This document shows positions 59,946 to 64,000 of a DNA stretch of 64,000 bases, one piece after another. The stretch comes from Dermacentor variabilis (taxonomy: Eukaryota > Arthropoda > Arachnida > Ixodida > Ixodidae), in contig NC_134570.1 in the NCBI RefSeq assembly GCF_050947875.1, forward strand, positions 105,115,622 to 105,179,621, given 5' to 3'. The stretch's first letter is position 1; each line of letters opens with the position of its first letter. Made by a program: the position numbers and the translations under genes. The notes under the pieces were generated by a model that saw only the letters and a list, made by a program, of their open reading frames with translations, was not told where the DNA came from and did not search any database.

Positions 59946-60714
59946 ATCGTTAACAACGTTGCAACCTTGTTCCACACGCGTAATCTACATGTGTCACGTT
60001 TTGTCGTATTTTTTTTTCTATCCAACGTTGGATAATTCTTATAAGCTGTGTACATGCATTGGCATCTCTAAGTGAAAGTGCGCACTGTTTTCTCACATCA
60101 TGGTTTACTTTTGTTTCGTCGCAACATCATGTCCCAAGAAGGGAAGGTGGCAGTTTCTCATTTCTTCCACTAGATATATCTAATCAGTCATGAAGATTGC
60201 GCAGTTCCGTTTAAAGATTCAAATATGGCATGGCATGATTCTAGCGAGAGTGCCACATCCTGTGTCCGCGCTTTTTAAGGCAGCTACAAACTGGTCACTC
60301 ATGAAAGCTTAAATGTTAGCATATTCCAATTTAAATTCCATCATCAGACCAGTGTGTCATTGCTAACGCTTGGCAAACCAAAAGTAGGCTGCACAGCTGC
60401 GGAAACATCAGTTAGAGTGAGATTCCAAAATTGTCTCTGCGCGTCGGTACACATTGCCAGCTGTGTGAGTTTCAAACCAGCGCACAGTACCAATAATTCT
60501 TTACCGTATATCATTGCACCTGAGAGGGCCCACACCCTCCGGGTTACTCCCCTATTCCTTCACCTTCCTCATGGGAGACTGCGCTGACCAGCTGAGTCCA
60601 TTAACAGCCGCGACGGCTGATCCGGCGGGCACGCGGAGTGACGCGAGCGAATGGGGCCCTCAACTAAGGGCTCCACCCTACAGGAAGTCACCCAGTCTCA
60701 TTACAAATAATCGT

Positions 60715-60716
<2 letters not shown>

Positions 60717-60772
<56 letters not shown>
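60717..60772. repeat. (TC)n microsatellite
   Basis: About 28 uninterrupted TC units. Frames through it are Ser-Leu or Arg-Glu repeats and not genes. Confidence 0.95.
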
Positions 60773-60775
<3 letters not shown>

Positions 60776-61789
60776 GTAAGCATTGCCTGTATCTGTTTCA
60801 TCCCCTGCTCATGGACACTGACCACCATGTAAGTTAAAATAACCTCCAATAACCAAGTAATCAGCAGCGAACATCTCGACATATTTTGTAAAATCTCATG
60901 TACTTTTTTTAATTGCGCATCTTGAAGGCCTACCAAAAGAACTCCCTGCCAAATATTTACCGCTACGTGGCCGTATTTGAAATCAAGCAGCCTCACACGT
61001 CCCGAAGGGAGAACGCAGCCACCGAACGAATAGCGATCCACACAGTAAGTCACGCAGTTTGTAAGAAATACTTGTTTGTCACTTATGTCGTACACAACCA
61101 CGACTCTGAAGCAATAAACATGGAAGGTTTAGTTATTTCGTTGAGGTTTTGAAAGTCAACTATATTTTTTTACTGCTATAGCAATTTACGATCGGGAGAG
61201 ATGGATAAGCGCTTTGTGATTCACTCTGTCATGTTCCGCGCTTACCTCCTATGCATTTCATCACAGACACATCTTACCATCCTTTGCGTGCAGTGCATCA
61301 TATTTCATAGTCATTTTTTTTACCTTACAGCTGTGGATAAGCACTGAAAGATGCTGATGCCCGTGCCCTTCAGACTTCTTGTATTGTTCATGGCATTTTG
61401 CCCATATCGAAGTTCTCCATTACAGTGCACTTTTTGCTGGGGTTAAATTTGCTAACGAGGTGAGCTCCGTCAATGCGTACATTGCTTGCTCCAACAGCCG
61501 ATCAGCAGATATCCCTAGCGCGGTCCTTAGCCGTCACATATGATTCATATTTTTTTGTTACCTTCAATGCCAAAGAATATCTCATCGCAGCGCCGACTCC
61601 TATATTTAAAATTTCCTCTTTGGCATCTGCAGTTCAGTCTGTTGAAGATTATTAGGCATGTGGCAATGTGCAAACTGCATCGAAGCTCGTCAGCGGATGT
61701 TCGTTTGCAGATTTGTCAAGCCAGCATTTACTTTCTCCATGGCATCCTTGTTACCAGCAAATAAAATTCAATTGCGCCTAACAGTTCCT

Positions 61790-62107
61790 TAATTTCATTC
61801 TGGCCAACCAGGAACTTCTGCAAAGCAGCATCCTAGGGGGACCAGTATCAAGTTCCATATCTCCGCAAAAAAAAAGCAATAGCAATAAATAAAATGCAGC
61901 ACGTCTAATGAGCACGAATCGACGCCTAGAACGATGCTTTGACACATTCCCAGATTGGAAGCGCATGAACGGTAAAGGGGGCCGAACCACCAAGACATGC
62001 AGAACTAATTTGACCCAAAACTGATTGTAACCAATCTGCATGAAATAGTCAAAAAGTAAGCGGCGCTGGCTGGTGTCGCACTGTAGGGATGTTCTGCGAA
62101 GTGCCAA
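61790..62107 (-). pseudogene. 5' fragment of a LINE ORF with a degenerate 2A-like motif
   Basis: The frame contains a hydrophobic run LLLLLFFC followed by GDMELDTGPP, resembling the LLLLSGDVE-x-NPGP start seen in CR1/L2-type elements. The Asn of NPGP is changed. No further ORF follows. Confidence 0.45.
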
Positions 62108-62149
62108 GGTTCACTGACTTTCAGAGAGGTTTTCCACGTAGTGTTAGTT

Positions 62150-62826
62150 AATTCGAGTTTAATAACCCAAAAGCGACTAAGGCCATGCTGCGCCAGCCAC
62201 AGGAAAGAACAAAATCCAATGTTAAGGCAGCAATAGCTGCGTTACCTTAAAGTCGATGTAAATACCTCATTTTATTTAAAAACTCAGACAAGTTAGTGAA
62301 TGGCACTAACGGCTCATCGCCCAATATTAAAAAAAATTATGGGATTTTACGTGCCAAAACCACTTTCTGATTATGAGGCACACCGTAGTGGGGGACTCCG
62401 GAAATTTCGTCCACCTGGGGGTTCTTTAACGTGCACCTAAATCTAAGTACACGGGTGTTTTCGCATTTCGCCCCATCGAAATGCGGCCACCGTGGCCAGG
62501 ATTCGATCCCGGGACCTCGTGCTCAGGGCCCAATAATAAGGCAGAGTGCAAAGGCATAAGCAAGTGATGCAAATTGTTGAAATGTTTCCGCCTGCGTGCT
62601 TGAGTATTCGAACATGAAATAAATGATGTGGTTTACTCCAAGCGATCCACGGCATTTCTCGCAAGTTGATGGGTTTTCTTTTCGAAATAGAAAATTGTGT
62701 GTTAGATACGTGTGTTCAATTTGAAGTCGGCATAACAGCACCTCATAGAACCGTACTTGGTGGCTGCATAATTTCCACTCGCCAAGCAGGGGTTTAGTGA
62801 TACGTAACGTGTTATTTCCCGTGCAG
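62150..62826 (-). mobile_element. Truncated copy of the I-type LINE, split by a SINE
   Basis: Matches the 3' end of the element at 3882-9445. Shared gcgactaaggccatgctgcg lies near both 3' ends, and the frame GEWKLCSHQVRFYEVLL then HTYLTHNFLFRKENPSTCEK parallels GEWKTCSRQQRCYEVIL and HTHLTRNFLLPNENLPTCEK. 5' truncation near 62826. Confidence 0.85.
62329..62527 (-). mobile_element. Ruka-like SINE inserted in the truncated LINE
   Basis: A well-preserved copy: head with cgaggtcccgggatcgaatcc, body through gtgcacgttaaagaacccc, A/T-rich end at 62329. Direct repeats gcccaata(t/a)t at 62319-62328 and 62528-62537 flank it. Confidence 0.88.
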
Positions 62827-62829
62827 CCG

Positions 62830-64000
62830 CTCCCAGACTCCGATGAATACATTTACGGGAGGCGCAACGAGCAGCAAGTTCCCCGTTTAACGTCGCAAAA
62901 CAATTAGGAAAGTTTCCAAATGAGGATGAACGAGCTGATTGGCGTTTCTCGAGCGATATCCTAAAATGAGTTATTCCCTTCTTGTTGCTTCGTGCGGAGT
63001 TTGATGCCGCCCGGCAACCCGTGGAGCACGCGGCTGCCACTGGCACTACGTTTATTAATATCACGTGCTGTACCATGCAAGCCATAGACCGTGTACTGAA
63101 ACCACCTCGCGCTAAACGACGCTGATTGTGTGAAACGGCCTCGAACAAGGAAACTGTATATGTGCATCATACACTGCTTTGCCTGCCTTTTTTTTATCTA
63201 CAGACAGATCCTGCCCATTACTGATGATTCATTGCCATTCCAATTTGTTAAGAGGGCATGGTTCATTGTTTTGGCCTGCATTATTTTATTACTTTTCCAT
63301 CTTTAGACCTATACGTTACCACATTAACTTGTTAAATCACTTTTCTCACTGTAATCCGACTGCAATATTTGTGTTTCATCGGTTTGGTACATTTGTATTT
63401 TCGCATCTGAAGATTCTGCAGTGTCTCATCCAAGCTTGCTCGCTAATATCCTGTCTTGGGCTTTCCGTATAGTAAAATAAATTAACGTACAAGCGAGCAA
63501 GAAAATAACAAAAATTATCCAATCGACGCTGCGAAAGTGGTTGGACAGCGAAGCTGTAAACAACTAGAACGGGTACCCATTGCGACGTAGATGGAAATTA
63601 CTCGCGTGGCGACATTCGCGTGTACTTTACCTAACCGATTAGCCTGAAACGTTTCGACGGCCTGCGACTTGGCTTGCTCCGCTACTCCGTGCACCTACAA
63701 AGAGTACACCAGAGAATAAACAAATTCGCCGCTCCTCTTATGCGCGCTGCTCTTCAAGAGTCCTTCACCATACGTGGCCTTCGCATAGCACTGTCACAAC
63801 ACAAGTCTCTTGCTAGGCGGGTTCTTCTTTTACGTACAAAAGTGTAGTTGCATCAATCCCCGCTTCGTATGCTACAGTCAAGCCGCCGTGGCAGCTTGCG
63901 CCACAGTAATCTTCGCCGGGAAACGCGTGCGCGTAGTGCTATGTGCTTCGCATTCCATGTAGGCGCAGGAGCGCCCGATCATCAGAATCACAACATTTTA
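62830..64000. other. Upstream intergenic sequence
   Basis: No gene recognised. The antisense frames at 62702-63170 and the plus frame at 63179-63472 show no motif. Confidence 0.35.

Noticed and set aside
60514..61101. Frames with Ser-Leu or Arg-Glu repeats
   Set aside because: They read through the (TC)n tract.

Overview
The window looks like nuclear DNA of a hard tick (Ixodidae, metastriate type), an inference from its content. It holds one long multi-exon gene whose introns are filled with degenerate retroelements. Several dispersed tRNA-headed SINE copies resemble the tick Ruka family, and there are I-clade LINEs with RNase H, Ty3/Gypsy elements and Penelope-type GIY-YIG remnants. Nothing bacterial is present: no operons, rRNA or CRISPR.

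The only host gene I can support lies on the minus strand and fills most of the window. It encodes a nose-resistant-to-fluoxetine (NRF-6)-like membrane protein: signal peptide, cysteine-containing NRF domain, then a multi-pass acyltransferase-3 domain. I assembled 15 coding exons by matching splice sites, intron phase and family motifs: 56361-55992, 52232-52021, 48267-48156, 44361-44325, 42923-42832, 39642-39463, 30231-30138, 29670-29584, 28164-27999, 24548-24466, 23733-23611, 22593-22473, 19935-19746, 10420-10278 and 2233-2000. Every phase agrees and the lengths sum to 2244 nt (747 codons plus TAA). One intron appears to use a GC-AG donor, one exon is only 37 nt, and one acceptor is a tandem NAG pair.

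Layout from low to high coordinate. 1-1999 is the 3' flank, with a poly(A) signal at 1696-1701 and an unassigned ORF at 111-569. The last intron contains a near full-length I-clade LINE (3882-9445) between perfect 13-bp target-site duplications. The next intron has a diverged short-unit repeat field (about 11200-13690) and an internally deleted Gypsy element (15450-18717). An RTE-like fragment ends in an (ATT)n tract (20640-21959). A 1-kb pogo/Tigger-type element with TA duplications lies at 26637-27654. Intron 6 holds a solo LTR (31102-31822) and a second Gypsy element (34058-38745), which is itself split by another solo LTR (34757-35174). A palindromic unit with three 40-bp tandem copies sits at 41993-42238. 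A second I-type LINE (about 49660-51645) is inserted in a GACGAC-rich array and carries a SINE (50269-50502). The first intron carries a Penelope GIY-YIG remnant and SINEs. Upstream of the first coding exon (56.5-64 kb) I see only LINE and SINE pieces and simple repeats.

The elements are all visibly broken and are not expected to act with the host gene, except by enlarging its introns to about 54 kb and possibly supplying splice, poly(A) or promoter signals. The large elements (two I LINEs and both Gypsy bodies) lie in the same orientation as the gene, while the two solo LTRs point the other way.
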